A DNA stretch of 46,462 nucleotides from Ruminococcus sp. (GTDB lineage Bacteria > Bacillota > Clostridia > Oscillospirales > Ruminococcaceae). The first letter of the stretch is position 1; each line of letters starts with the position of its first letter. This document shows positions 1 to 7,490 of the stretch, in pieces. Under the pieces are notes generated by a model. It ran no database searches. It was not told the origin of the DNA and saw only the letters and a program-made list of their open reading frames with translations. The position numbers and the translations under genes are program-made. The stretch covers positions 1-46,462 of the forward strand of contig JAFXVT010000049.1 in NCBI GenBank assembly GCA_017534835.1, given 5' to 3'.

Positions 1-1023
1 AGGATAGCCGAGATCTGCTCTTACCTTCGGGATCTCTGCAAGAGCTGCATCAAACTTGTCCATTGCGTGCATATCTGTAAGGTTTGCGATCATATTTGAA
101 AGCATACCGCCCGGTACCTTGTACACGAGTGCCTGAGCATCTGTTGCAAGGCTCTTGGGGTTGAGCTGACCGTTATCGATGTACTTCTGCTTTACGGGCT
201 TGAAGAAGTCGTTCACCTTGTTTATGATCTCCTCGTTGAGTCCGCAGTCGATGCCGTACTGCTTGAAAGCGTAGTACATAGTCTCGGTTGCAGGCTGTGA
301 AGTACCGCCTGAGAAGCAGGAAGTAGCTGTGTCGATAACGTCGATGCCGGACTCGATAGCCTTTGTGATAGTCATATAAGCCATACCCGTTGTGCAGTGG
401 GTGTGGAGGATAAGGGTCATATCGCCGATAGCGTCCTTGATGCCCTTTATGAGGTGCTCAGCCTCGTAGGGAGACATAGTGCCTGCCATATCCTTGAGGC
501 AGATAGTATCGAAGCCCATAGTCTTGAGCTCCTTGCACATCTCGATATACTTCTCAACAGTGTGCACAGGGCTCTGTGTGTAGGAGATACAGCCGGAAGC
601 GATAGTCTTGTCGGTCGCATACTTCTTTGTAGCCTCGAGTGCAGTTGCGATGTTCCTGAAATCGTTGAGCGCATCGAAGATACGGATAACGTCGATGCCG
701 TTCTTGATAGACAGCTCGATGAACTTCTCTACAACGTCATCGTGATAGTGCTTGTATCCGAGGAGGTTCTGACCTCTCAGAAGCATCTGGAGACGGGTGT
801 TGGGAAGGTTCTTTCTGAGCCCGCGCAGTCTCTCCCACGGGTCCTCACCGAGGTATCTGAGACAGGAGTCGAATGTAGCTCCGCCCCAGCACTCCACGGA
901 ATAATAGCCAGCCTTGTCCATATCCGCGAGGATGCCCTCGTAGTCGGAGTAAGGCAGACGTGTAGCCATCAGAGACTGATTGGCGTCACGCAAAACGGTT
1001 TCTGTCAGTTGCACTTTTTTCAT
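1..1023 (-). CDS. oadA: Oxaloacetate decarboxylase alpha / pyruvate carboxylase subunit B, 3' end cut off
   Basis: Only the first 341 codons lie in the window; the gene runs off the left edge. The product opens with an LRDANQSLMATR motif, the hallmark of the biotin-dependent carboxyltransferase (HMGL-like TIM barrel) domain, and also shows the metal-binding HTH in ILHTHCTTG and the lysine in CLKDMAG that is carbamylated in this family. The family transfers a carboxyl group between biotin and pyruvate/oxaloacetate. Whether it works as a sodium-pumping decarboxylase subunit or as pyruvate carboxylase subunit B cannot be told because the biotinyl C-terminus and neighbours are missing. Start at 1023 is supported by AGGAGG about 8 bases upstream. 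Sole gene of its transcript at the 5' side. Confidence 0.88.
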   Translation of the reverse strand, partial: MKKVQLTETVLRDANQSLMATRLPYSDYEGILADMDKAGYYSVECWGGATFDSCLRYLGEDPWERLRGLRKNLPNTRLQMLLRGQNLLGYKHYHDDVVEKFIELSIKNGIDVIRIFDALNDFRNIATALEATKKYATDKTIASGCISYTQSPVHTVEKYIEMCKELKTMGFDTICLKDMAGTMSPYEAEHLIKGIKDAIGDMTLILHTHCTTGMAYMTITKAIESGIDVIDTATSCFSGGTSQPATETMYYAFKQYGIDCGLNEEIINKVNDFFKPVKQKYIDNGQLNPKSLATDAQALVYKVPGGMLSNMIANLTDMHAMDKFDAALAEIPKVRADLGYP

Positions 1024-1131
1024 GTACAAGCCTCCTGATTCTAAACTCTGCATAGCAGAAATAATTATACTTTTGCTCGCCCGAGGGCGAAGAGGGCAGC
1101 AAATATCTTGCAAATAGCCCAATCAAAATTA

Positions 1132-1160
1132 ATTATAGCACAAACAATTTTAAATTTCCA
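1132..1160 (-). promoter_or_regulatory. Extended -10 promoter for the carboxyltransferase gene
   Basis: On the minus strand TGGAAA, 17 bases, then TATAAT preceded by TGC (extended -10). It would give a leader of about 105 bases. A second TATAAT at 1064-1069 lacks a good -35. In the leader, at 1077-1090, arms TCGCCC and GGGCGA flank a 2-base centre; this inverted repeat could be an operator or a small hairpin. Confidence 0.5.
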
Positions 1161-1234
1161 CTATTTTTTCAAATTTTTTCTTTTATTTTTATCTCTGAGC
1201 CATATTTATTTTATATATTATTATTGCCCGGGAC

Positions 1235-1264
1235 AAAAAATCTCCCCTGCGACCGCAAGGGAGA
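1235..1264 (-). terminator. Intrinsic terminator of the esterase-cyclophilin operon
   Basis: Read on the minus strand: stem TCTCCCTTGC / GCAGGGGAGA with a GGTC loop (arms 1241-1264), followed directly by six Ts. It lies 9 bases past the cyclophilin stop codon. Confidence 0.9.
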
Positions 1265-1272
1265 CCGTTTTA

Positions 1273-1743
1273 TTATTCGATAGTTACCTTCTTCATTACC
1301 TGAGCTTCAAGGGGCTTGTCCCTGTAGTCAGTAGCTGTTCCGGCGATAGCATCGACAACGTCCATACCCTCAACTACCTTGCCGAAAGCGGCATAATTAC
1401 CGTCGAGATAGGGAGCGTCCTCGTGCATTATGAAGAACTGCGAGCCGGCAGAATCTGGGTCCTGAGCGCGTGCCATAGAGAGAACTCCCCTTGTGTGCTT
1501 GAGGTCGTTCTTGATGCCGTTTGCAGCGAATTCGCCCTTGATATGCCAGCCGGGACCGCCTGTGCCCGTGCCGTTGGGACAGCCGCCCTGTATCATAAAG
1601 CCCGATATTACTCTGTGGAAGGTGAGTCCGTCGTAGAAGCCCTGCTTTACGAGCTTCTCGAAGTTTTCACAGGATATGGGTGCGATGTCGGGATAAAGCT
1701 CGATCTTTATCTTGCTCCCGTTTTCCATTTCGATTACTACCAT
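1273..1743 (-). CDS. ppiB: Cyclophilin-type peptidyl-prolyl cis-trans isomerase
   Basis: 156 residues, the normal size of a single-domain bacterial cyclophilin, with no signal peptide, so cytoplasmic. The catalytic-site signature is intact: FHRVISGFMIQGG (the Arg and the Phe/Met/Gln of the active pocket) and SQFFIM later in the chain. It catalyses cis-trans isomerisation of prolyl peptide bonds and assists folding. It is the last gene of an operon with the FG-repeat protein and SGNH esterase, 14 bases after the preceding stop, with GGAGG in front of the ATG, and is followed at once by an intrinsic terminator. Being co-transcribed with secreted proteins does not make it an export foldase, as it lacks a leader. 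Confidence 0.93.
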   Translation of the reverse strand: MVVIEMENGSKIKIELYPDIAPISCENFEKLVKQGFYDGLTFHRVISGFMIQGGCPNGTGTGGPGWHIKGEFAANGIKNDLKHTRGVLSMARAQDPDSAGSQFFIMHEDAPYLDGNYAAFGKVVEGMDVVDAIAGTATDYRDKPLEAQVMKKVTIE

Positions 1744-1757
1744 TGTTTTTTCCTCCG

Positions 1758-2336
1758 TTAATTAACTATTATTGCAAAATCCGGCGGCAAGGTGGGTTTG
1801 GGCGGCATCTCGTTCCCCTTGTCGTCGTGATCACCGTGATTGAAGCCGCTTATATCCGGATATGTCGTCACGGAAGTCGTGCTCTCCCCGTCCGCGCCCT
1901 CATCCGGGAGCGTTGTTACAGGGAAGCCGAAAAAGTCCGTCTCGACCTCGGTAACAGCGGTGGTCTCAGTCGATACGGCAGCCGAAGTCGTTATGGGCTC
2001 GCCGTTCTCATCAGTCGCGAAGGCGGTATCAGTCCCCTCCTCAGACGCAGTCGTCACAGGATTGCCGAAGAGGTCGTATGATACCGTCGTCTGCTGAGCG
2101 TCGGGACTTACCGGTCTGCCGAACATATCGGTCTCTATCGGCTCACCCTTCGGCTCATACGGAAGATAGTTCACCGGAGCCGTTGTCTGCAAAGGCGCGG
2201 CAGCTGTCGTCACAGAGCTGCTGCTCTTGGACTTTTTCTGCTTCACAGCATCGTCGGTGCAGCTTTTTCCGGCGATGACAACGAGCAGCGTCGCTATCAC
2301 TGCGCAGGCAATGGCAATTATCCTGTTACGCTCCAT
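1758..2336 (-). CDS. Membrane-anchored Thr/Ser-rich protein with FG-x-PV repeats, unknown function
   Basis: 192 residues. An N-terminal hydrophobic segment (about residues 5-23) starts after MERNR and could be a signal anchor; KSCTDD just after it is not a convincing lipobox. The rest is acidic, Thr/Ser-rich and probably disordered. It carries a repeated motif, acidic residue then FGxPVT: DMFGRPVS, DLFGNPVTT, DFFGFPVTT, with a related DENGEPITT, separated by Thr-rich linkers. The C-terminus is His/Asp-rich (FNHGDHDDKG) and then Pro-rich. No family recognised. It sits between an extracellular esterase (23 bases downstream of its stop) and a cyclophilin, in one operon, so an extracytoplasmic linker or surface role is plausible but unproven. 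Confidence 0.8.
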   Translation of the reverse strand: MERNRIIAIACAVIATLLVVIAGKSCTDDAVKQKKSKSSSSVTTAAAPLQTTAPVNYLPYEPKGEPIETDMFGRPVSPDAQQTTVSYDLFGNPVTTASEEGTDTAFATDENGEPITTSAAVSTETTAVTEVETDFFGFPVTTLPDEGADGESTTSVTTYPDISGFNHGDHDDKGNEMPPKPTLPPDFAIIVN

Positions 2337-2359
2337 TTTTCTCTCTCCTCAGTCTGCTT

Positions 2360-4060
2360 TTATGCGAGCCTTGTGAGCTTCAGCTCCTTCAGCGTGAACC
2401 TGCTGCTGTCAGCTCCTCCGATGAGGAAGACTATCTCGCAGTCCGCGTCCTCCGGCGAAGTGAACTCCTCAAGCACCTCACCCGACGCATCGAGAGTCCC
2501 CTCGAGGAAGACCTTTCCGGTCGCCTTATTCTTTACAAAGTACGGTATATCCTTGATATTCTCGGCGGCGGAAGCTATCTTCAGCTCGTACTTCCCGTTC
2601 TTTTTCAGTCCGATGTCCGAGACTACAGTCTGTATCGAGCCTTTGCCGCTTCCGCCGGTAACAGTCGTAACATAGTAGGACTTGTCCCAGTCGCTGAAAT
2701 AGTCGGACATCATAGCAGAATCGGACGTTACCGTGGAATACTTCGCGTCAGCAGCCACGTCAAGTCCGCGCTGGTCGGATTCGAGCCCGAGAGCCTGACA
2801 TATCTTGTCCGCAAGGACGTATGCGCTCTTCTGCTGAGTCACCGCGCTCGGGTGCCAGTCGGAGCCGAGACCGTCCTTCTGGTCCTGAGTTGCCGACTGA
2901 TAGCACATAATGCGCTCATAGCCGGTATTTTTGCGGAACGTCCTGACAGCCTCCTCTATCGAGGGATAGAGCTCAGTGCAGCCCATAGTTCCGAGCGTGC
3001 AGATGATATACGAATCCGGGTGAGCCTCGTGCACCTTCTCAAGGAAGGCGGCATAGCCCTCCGCATACTCGGCAGAGCGCGTATCAGCGTCCTTTGAGAC
3101 GTATGTATTGTCGTTCGTGCCGAGGTTTATGACGATAGCATCGTAGTGATGAGCTGAATGGTCCCACGGCTTCCTGTAGTCATCGGGCTTGCCGATAACG
3201 TCGTAATAATCGGGAAGCAGACCTGTCGTATTCTTGTCTCCTCCCGAAGAATAGGCAGAAACGATACCGTAGCCGCTGTAGCTGACGATACTGTAATCCG
3301 CATCGAGCTGCTGAGCTGTGAGGTAAGCATATGACTTCATCGCGTTCTCGGTGGCGGTCTTGAAGTTCTCGTACTGGTTCGCGCCCTCTACGCCGTAACC
3401 GCAGGTGATGGAATCGCCGATGAACTCGATAGAGAGCTTCTTGTCGAACTCCGGCGCAACGGGAACGGGAAGGTCGGTGTTCGTGGTTATCGCGCTCACG
3501 CCGACAGCTCCGTTGTTCGCCTCAGAAAGATGTATCACTCTGACGTGAGCGACACGCGGCTCGCTCTCCTCGAAGAGCTTCACCGTCTTCTCCTCCTCAG
3601 TGAGGAGCTCGTCCAGTATCAGCTCACCGTCCACAAGGACTGCATATCTCGGGGTCTGATCCTTTCCGTTGCTTATGCCCCAGTCGCCTTTTATGGTTAT
3701 CTCCGCAGTTTTGCCGTTCACGATGAAATCGACAGCAGAGGCGCTGTGAACGAGCCATGCTGTTCCGTCGCTGTAACAGCAGCGTCCCGTGTAGCGGACA
3801 TAGTCCTCGGTGACGGGGATAGTCTGCACGGCAAATTTGCCGGTGTGCTCGAATTGCTTGCGCATCGCGACGAGGTCGAACGCATCGACTACGCTGTCGC
3901 CGTCAACGTCAGCCGCGAGCGACGGACTCGCCTTGCCTACGAGGTGGTCGCCGAGACCGCGAAGGTCTTTTGCGGTGTACTTTACTGCCGCCGATGCAGT
4001 AGTTACACCTACAGCAGCCGCAGCCAGTGCCGCTACAGCTGCTATCGCATATTTTTTCAT
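2360..4060 (-). CDS. Secreted SGNH/GDSL (CE2-like) carbohydrate esterase with N-terminal dockerin
   Basis: 566 residues. Signal peptide 1-24 (MKKYAIAAVAAL..., cleavage near ASA-AV). Residues about 26-76 are dockerin-like; only the second calcium loop (DVDGDSVVDAFD) is complete. Residues about 80-200 resemble the jelly-roll domain found in front of CE2 esterases. The SGNH domain follows with all blocks: FIGDSITCGYG (nucleophile Ser), a Gly in the SYSGYG stretch, NLGTNDN, and the catalytic Asp-His pair DWHPS. About 120 further residues form a beta-rich C-terminal module that may bind carbohydrate. The likely reaction is removal of acetyl groups from xylan or pectin-type glycans outside the cell, docked onto a cellulosome scaffold. 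First gene of an operon with its own consensus promoter; GGAGG before the ATG. Confidence 0.87.
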   Translation of the reverse strand: MKKYAIAAVAALAAAAVGVTTASAAVKYTAKDLRGLGDHLVGKASPSLAADVDGDSVVDAFDLVAMRKQFEHTGKFAVQTIPVTEDYVRYTGRCCYSDGTAWLVHSASAVDFIVNGKTAEITIKGDWGISNGKDQTPRYAVLVDGELILDELLTEEEKTVKLFEESEPRVAHVRVIHLSEANNGAVGVSAITTNTDLPVPVAPEFDKKLSIEFIGDSITCGYGVEGANQYENFKTATENAMKSYAYLTAQQLDADYSIVSYSGYGIVSAYSSGGDKNTTGLLPDYYDVIGKPDDYRKPWDHSAHHYDAIVINLGTNDNTYVSKDADTRSAEYAEGYAAFLEKVHEAHPDSYIICTLGTMGCTELYPSIEEAVRTFRKNTGYERIMCYQSATQDQKDGLGSDWHPSAVTQQKSAYVLADKICQALGLESDQRGLDVAADAKYSTVTSDSAMMSDYFSDWDKSYYVTTVTGGSGKGSIQTVVSDIGLKKNGKYELKIASAAENIKDIPYFVKNKATGKVFLEGTLDASGEVLEEFTSPEDADCEIVFLIGGADSSRFTLKELKLTRLA

Positions 4061-4165
4061 TTTCTTTTTTCCTCCTTCTATGACCGCCCGTCATCATCCC
4101 TCATCTGCACGCCTAAAATGCACTGATAACATTATCTGCCGGCAGGTCATACAAATCTAATCTAC

Positions 4166-4194
4166 ATTATACTACGAAATCGCCTCCATTGCAA
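4166..4194 (-). promoter_or_regulatory. Sigma-A promoter of the esterase operon
   Basis: Minus-strand TTGCAA, exactly 17 bases, TATAAT. It sits about 100 bases upstream of the esterase ATG. In the leader, ATGACC near 4150 and GGTCAT near 4085 can pair across about 60 bases. Confidence 0.8.
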
Positions 4195-4211
4195 GCAATT
4201 ACACCGAATTT

Positions 4212-4234
4212 TCACAAAAGCCGGTGTTCCGGCT
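4212..4234 (-). terminator. Short hairpin terminator, last in the stack
   Basis: Minus-strand stem AGCCGG / CCGGCT with a 4-base loop followed by TTTTGTG. It lies past the three repeat hairpins and just before the esterase promoter, so it closes off read-through from the operon to the right. Confidence 0.55.
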
Positions 4235-4246
4235 CTATCCTGACTG

Positions 4247-4324
4247 AAAAAGCGGGCTGCCGGACAGCATATCTGAGTTACTCATCCGGCAGCCCACAAA
4301 ATTGGCTAAATGGACACCCTTTTT
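4247..4324 (-). repeat. Hairpin repeat unit A (third of three tandem copies)
   Basis: Minus-strand order: AAAAAGGGTGTCC, ATTTAGCCAATTTTG, then an 11-bp perfect stem GGGCTGCCGGA / TCCGGCAGCCC (4254-4295), then GCTTTTTC. The linear 5' part matches units B and C, but the stem sequence is wholly different, so base pairing rather than sequence is kept. It looks like an intrinsic terminator in the orientation of the operon ending at 4499. Confidence 0.75.
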
Positions 4325-4341
4325 ATTTGATGCCGTTTCGG

Positions 4342-4420
4342 AAAAAGTAAGGTCACCGAGCCGTGAACCTGCGTTCCGTACTCAGTGACCTGCGAAATTG
4401 GCTAAAGGGACACCCTTTTT
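4342..4420 (-). repeat. Hairpin repeat unit B
   Basis: Minus strand: AAAGGG-TGT-CCCTTT palindrome, AGCCAATTTCGCA linker, 10-bp stem GGTCACTGAG / CTCGGTGACC (one wobble pair; 4351-4390), then TTACTTTTT. About 95-100 bases separate equivalent points of the three units. Confidence 0.75.
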
Positions 4421-4440
4421 CGTTAGCTTACGCTGCTGAT

Positions 4441-4516
4441 AAAGTGCGGTCACCGGGTCAATAACTCGCGTTCCGTACTCAGTGACCTGCTAAAACGCTC
4501 AGAGGGACACCCTTTG
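4441..4516 (-). repeat. Hairpin repeat unit C, overlapping the end of the upstream gene
   Basis: Minus strand: AAAGGGTGTCCCT, CTGAGCGTTTTAGCA, stem GGTCAC / GTGACC (4448-4487) with GAGTACGGAACGC in the loop as in unit B, then a weak T run. The first bases of the unit encode the last residues (RVSL) and the stop of the peptidoglycan-binding gene, so the repeat has become part of that gene. Confidence 0.7.
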
Positions 4517-5017
4517 CATATGCTCGCAGCAATGAACGAGCATATTCCACGTCGCGCAGTCTACTCTGCCGCTCCCCGGAAGTCCGCTCCAGCGCTGGAA
4601 ACGTGTGACTGCTTCGGCTGTGGGGTCGTTGTATACTCCGCATACCTCCACCTGAGGTGCATTATCGTAGCGCTTGCCTATCGCTTGCAGCATAGCCTGC
4701 AAGATGTATACGAGCTGTCCGGTATCTCCCTTCGCAGCCACATATTTTGCTGACGGGAATACCGCGTACGGCTCGGGAGCTCCGCGCAGATAACCGCGGT
4801 AGACGCTCACAATCTTGTTCCACGTTGCACCGTCAGTCGTGCCCGTATCCGGCAGCCCGTACTCGCGCTGGAATGCGCGGACGGCAATCGCAGTTTCTCT
4901 GCCGTACACGCCGTCGGGGATTATCATTGGTATCTTGTCATTCATCAGCGCTATCGCGTGAAGATAGGTCTGAAGCTCGATTATATGCTGCTTGCGCTGT
5001 ATATTCGTATATGCCAT
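4499..5017 (-). CDS. Protein of two peptidoglycan-binding-like domains
   Basis: 172 residues without a signal peptide. Two PG_binding_1-type helical repeats: about residues 8-75 (DGVYGRETAIAVRAFQREYG, then a TWN near the end) and about 88-160 (a degenerate GVYNDPTAEAVTRFQRWSG, again ending in TWN). The same modules occur three times in the preceding gene. No catalytic domain is present. The start is set by GGGAGG upstream of the ATG and by the stop of the preceding gene 3 bases away. In spore-formers such paired proteins lacking export signals are often spore or cortex associated; that is an inference from context only. The last four codons come from the downstream hairpin repeat. Confidence 0.85.
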   Translation of the reverse strand: MAYTNIQRKQHIIELQTYLHAIALMNDKIPMIIPDGVYGRETAIAVRAFQREYGLPDTGTTDGATWNKIVSVYRGYLRGAPEPYAVFPSAKYVAAKGDTGQLVYILQAMLQAIGKRYDNAPQVEVCGVYNDPTAEAVTRFQRWSGLPGSGRVDCATWNMLVHCCEHMQRVSL

Positions 5018-5020
5018 TTC

Positions 5021-6418
5021 TCAGCCTCCCGTGATTGTGTAGCCCGGCTCCTGATACGGACGCTTGTCAAAGCCGTATCTGAGGTCGGAGTAAACTCCTG
5101 CTATCTGATTCCACGTGACAGCACCGACGATGCCTGTCGGATTTATGCCGAACTGGCGCTGGAATTCCGTCACAGCCTGCCTCGTTATGGGACCGAAGTA
5201 GCCGGTATTGTTCACCGCCGGGATATTCGGATATGTCCCGTGTATATATGTCAGATATTCCTGTATTATCCGCACAGAGCTGCTCGAATCGCCCTCGCGG
5301 AGAACTGTTCCCGGATAGAGCGCGACTGCCGTATAATCCGGCTTCACCGATTCCGCAATGCCCTTGTATGCGCGGTAGAGGTCATTTCGCGTCGCACGGT
5401 CTACCCTGCCCGTCTGGGGAAGTCCGAAGACACGCTGGAACGACTTCACCGACTTCTCGGTCTTTTCGCCGAAATAGCCCGTTATCTCGACCGGCTGAAC
5501 GGCTTCGTAGTAAGCACCGATGACTGCGAGGTAGTATTGCAGCATACGCACCTCGTCGCTCTGCATACCGATGCTGAGGTCCTCGGTGAACACAGGTGTT
5601 ATCTCCTCGATGCGCACGCCCTCGGAATCGAGCTCAGCTATACGCTTTACAGCAGTATATACGCTCGTTATCCTGTACCACGTCGACTGCTCGACTATGC
5701 CGGTGACCTCGAGCCCGAACACCTGCTGGAACGTGCGTACAGCCTGCTGCGTGGCGTCGTCGAATATGCCGTCCGCAGCCGGTATTTTCGGTATCGCCGG
5801 ATAGTTGCGCGATATGCGGTTGAGGTAGATCTGGAGCGAACGGACATCGTTCCCGGCTGAGCCGAATTCGAGCGGTATGCCCGGATACGACGGCTGCGCT
5901 GTCCTGACAGGAGCATTTTTCACTATGTCTATGTCCTTTCCGTAGTAATACTGCAATATCTCATACGGCGTGTAGCCCCTGTTCGCGAGCGTGACAGTCC
6001 CCCATTGTGAGAGCCCGTCACAGGTCGAGGTAGTGCCGTTGCAGAACGCGGTGAACAGCGGCTCAACTGTCCCCTGACGCCTCACGTAGTCGTTGTAGAG
6101 CTCGTCGACGAGGTAGCTGATGTTCTGGAAATACTCCCTGCCGTTGATGAATTTCTGGTCGTACTGAGTGGTCGCGGTAATATCAAAATCATATCCCCGT
6201 GAACGGTACCACTCAGTATAGATACGGTTGAGCGCAAAGCTGATTATCGCGTATATATTCGCCCTCAGAGCGCTCTCCGGCCACGTCGGGAATATCTCGC
6301 TCGATGCCACGTTCTTGATGTATGACGGAAAATCGAGCGTTACGTTCGGCGCCGGAGAATCGGGAGTTCCGAGGTGTACTGTTATAGTTTCGGGGATAAA
6401 TGGTGTCCCTGTGAGCAT
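5021..6418 (-). CDS. SpoIID/LytB-like domain protein with three peptidoglycan-binding domains
   Basis: 465 residues, no signal peptide. Residues about 10-165 match the SpoIID-like (amidase enhancer) fold seen in clostridial spore proteins: VTLDFPSYIKNVASSEIFPTW, the ARANIYAIISFALNR-like helix and CDGLSQWG. Three PG_binding_1 repeats follow, near 180-260, 280-360 and 375-450, each with the DGIF/GYFG...AV..FQ..FG pattern and a closing TWY, TRN or TWN. SpoIID homologues remodel peptidoglycan glycan strands, in B. subtilis during engulfment; here the catalytic Glu was not verified. Middle gene of an operon, 11 bases after the upstream stop, AGGAGG in front of the ATG. No membrane anchor, so its place of action is uncertain. 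Confidence 0.82.
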   Translation of the reverse strand: MLTGTPFIPETITVHLGTPDSPAPNVTLDFPSYIKNVASSEIFPTWPESALRANIYAIISFALNRIYTEWYRSRGYDFDITATTQYDQKFINGREYFQNISYLVDELYNDYVRRQGTVEPLFTAFCNGTTSTCDGLSQWGTVTLANRGYTPYEILQYYYGKDIDIVKNAPVRTAQPSYPGIPLEFGSAGNDVRSLQIYLNRISRNYPAIPKIPAADGIFDDATQQAVRTFQQVFGLEVTGIVEQSTWYRITSVYTAVKRIAELDSEGVRIEEITPVFTEDLSIGMQSDEVRMLQYYLAVIGAYYEAVQPVEITGYFGEKTEKSVKSFQRVFGLPQTGRVDRATRNDLYRAYKGIAESVKPDYTAVALYPGTVLREGDSSSSVRIIQEYLTYIHGTYPNIPAVNNTGYFGPITRQAVTEFQRQFGINPTGIVGAVTWNQIAGVYSDLRYGFDKRPYQEPGYTITGG

Positions 6419-6429
6419 AGTCTCCCTCC

Positions 6430-7203
6430 TTAATTCTCAGGCGGCTCGCCGAGTTCGGGCTCCTGATTGAAATAGGTCACTGTCTCGTCCGAGCCGGACA
6501 TCATCAGCGGCACCGGTATCATACTGAAATTCTGCACCGACGTTATCCCGTCAAATACCGGTACATCGACGCTGCGTGCGTTGAAATAGCCCTTTATCGT
6601 CACGCTCACATCGTAGAGATTGTACGGACGCTTTACAGCTCCCGGAGACTGCGAATGCTCTATATCCGGCGCAGGTACGGAGAATTTTTCGGTCGTACCG
6701 CTGCTGTTCGTGAGTCCCTCAGCGAGGATAAGACGGTTCCCGTCAACTATCGCTGTCACCATCACAGTCGCGCCCTCTATCGGGTTTGCCTCGTCGCCCG
6801 ACCGCACATTCACGAGGATATAGCCCTTTCCGCTGCCGAGGCTCTCCTCGGAAACGTACTCCGGCGGCGTATCGTAAGCACCTGCCGCCGAGCTGACACT
6901 GTCCCCGAGGACAGACAGGTCCGGCTCGGGATAGCGGTTGTTGTACTCCGTCTCAGAGTCCTGAGAATCGGTGTTTTCCTCCCCCGAATACTCCGAATAT
7001 GAGCTGTCATCGGGAGCGTCCCCGTCAACGCCGGATACCTCTTCGTCCTCCGGAGCTGTTTCTGTTCCCGGTAAGGTATCCGTCTGCTCCGCTGCCGGTC
7101 CCTCCGGTGGAGTATGCTCCTCGTCGCAGCAGCGCTTGCCGTAAAGGCTCATAAGCTCCTTCCTGTACCGCTCTGCCTGAGCACTGAGTTCATTAAGTTC
7201 CAT
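6430..7203 (-). CDS. Acidic-linker protein with carboxypeptidase-regulatory-like beta-sandwich
   Basis: 257 residues, no signal peptide. Residues 1-25 form a short helix (MELNELSAQAERYRKELMSL) with a following CC pair. Residues about 28-130 are a low-complexity Glu/Asp/Ser/Pro linker. Residues about 135-245 form a beta-sandwich of the CarboxypepD_reg type: GYILVNVRSG..., PIEGATVMVTAI, then VTIKGYFNARS, the usual prealbumin-like layout. Such domains mediate binding or scaffold assembly. It is the first gene of the operon with the two peptidoglycan-binding proteins; GGAGG precedes the ATG. The set looks like a small cell-wall or spore-coat module; function not known. Confidence 0.8.
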   Translation of the reverse strand: MELNELSAQAERYRKELMSLYGKRCCDEEHTPPEGPAAEQTDTLPGTETAPEDEEVSGVDGDAPDDSSYSEYSGEENTDSQDSETEYNNRYPEPDLSVLGDSVSSAAGAYDTPPEYVSEESLGSGKGYILVNVRSGDEANPIEGATVMVTAIVDGNRLILAEGLTNSSGTTEKFSVPAPDIEHSQSPGAVKRPYNLYDVSVTIKGYFNARSVDVPVFDGITSVQNFSMIPVPLMMSGSDETVTYFNQEPELGEPPEN

Positions 7204-7230
7204 AATATCGCCTCCATTATCTGCTGTCCA

Positions 7231-7259
7231 ATAATATGCATAAAGGGGCGCGGATATTC
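7231..7259 (-). promoter_or_regulatory. Possible sporulation-sigma promoter of the SpoIID-like operon
   Basis: Minus strand GAATA, 16 bases, CATATTAT, placed 28 bases before the ATG. It resembles late sporulation promoters (sigma-E/sigma-G: ATA-type -35 and CATANNNT-type -10) more than sigma-A; no TTGACA/TATAAT pair was found here. The match is short and could be chance. Confidence 0.35.
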
Positions 7260-7424
7260 CGATCAGTTTTGTTTTATCTTCCGACTTGCTCTCAGCAGCG
7301 ATAATAACTGTTTAAAAAACATTCTGATCTCTTCTTTCCATTGCTCTTTCCACCAATAACGGCATCAGATTTTTGTATATTCTTACAAAGTTTCTTGTTT
7401 ACCATTTATTATTTATTGTCGATA

Positions 7425-7433
7425 TGTTATAAT
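7425..7433 (+). promoter_or_regulatory. Extended -10 promoter of the EAL protein gene
   Basis: TG-T-TATAAT on the plus strand, 58 bases before the ATG, without a clear -35 at the right distance; the upstream sequence is AT-rich. Confidence 0.5.
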
Positions 7434-7490
7434 ATGATAAGTATGAATAGTTGATGATTCTGTTTATTTTGGAACAGGGGGAAATTCACC

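Noticed and set aside
7204-7490. c-di-GMP riboswitch between the divergent signalling and wall genes
   Set aside because: No match to the conserved GEMM core was seen on either strand, here or in the SpoIIE-type leader.
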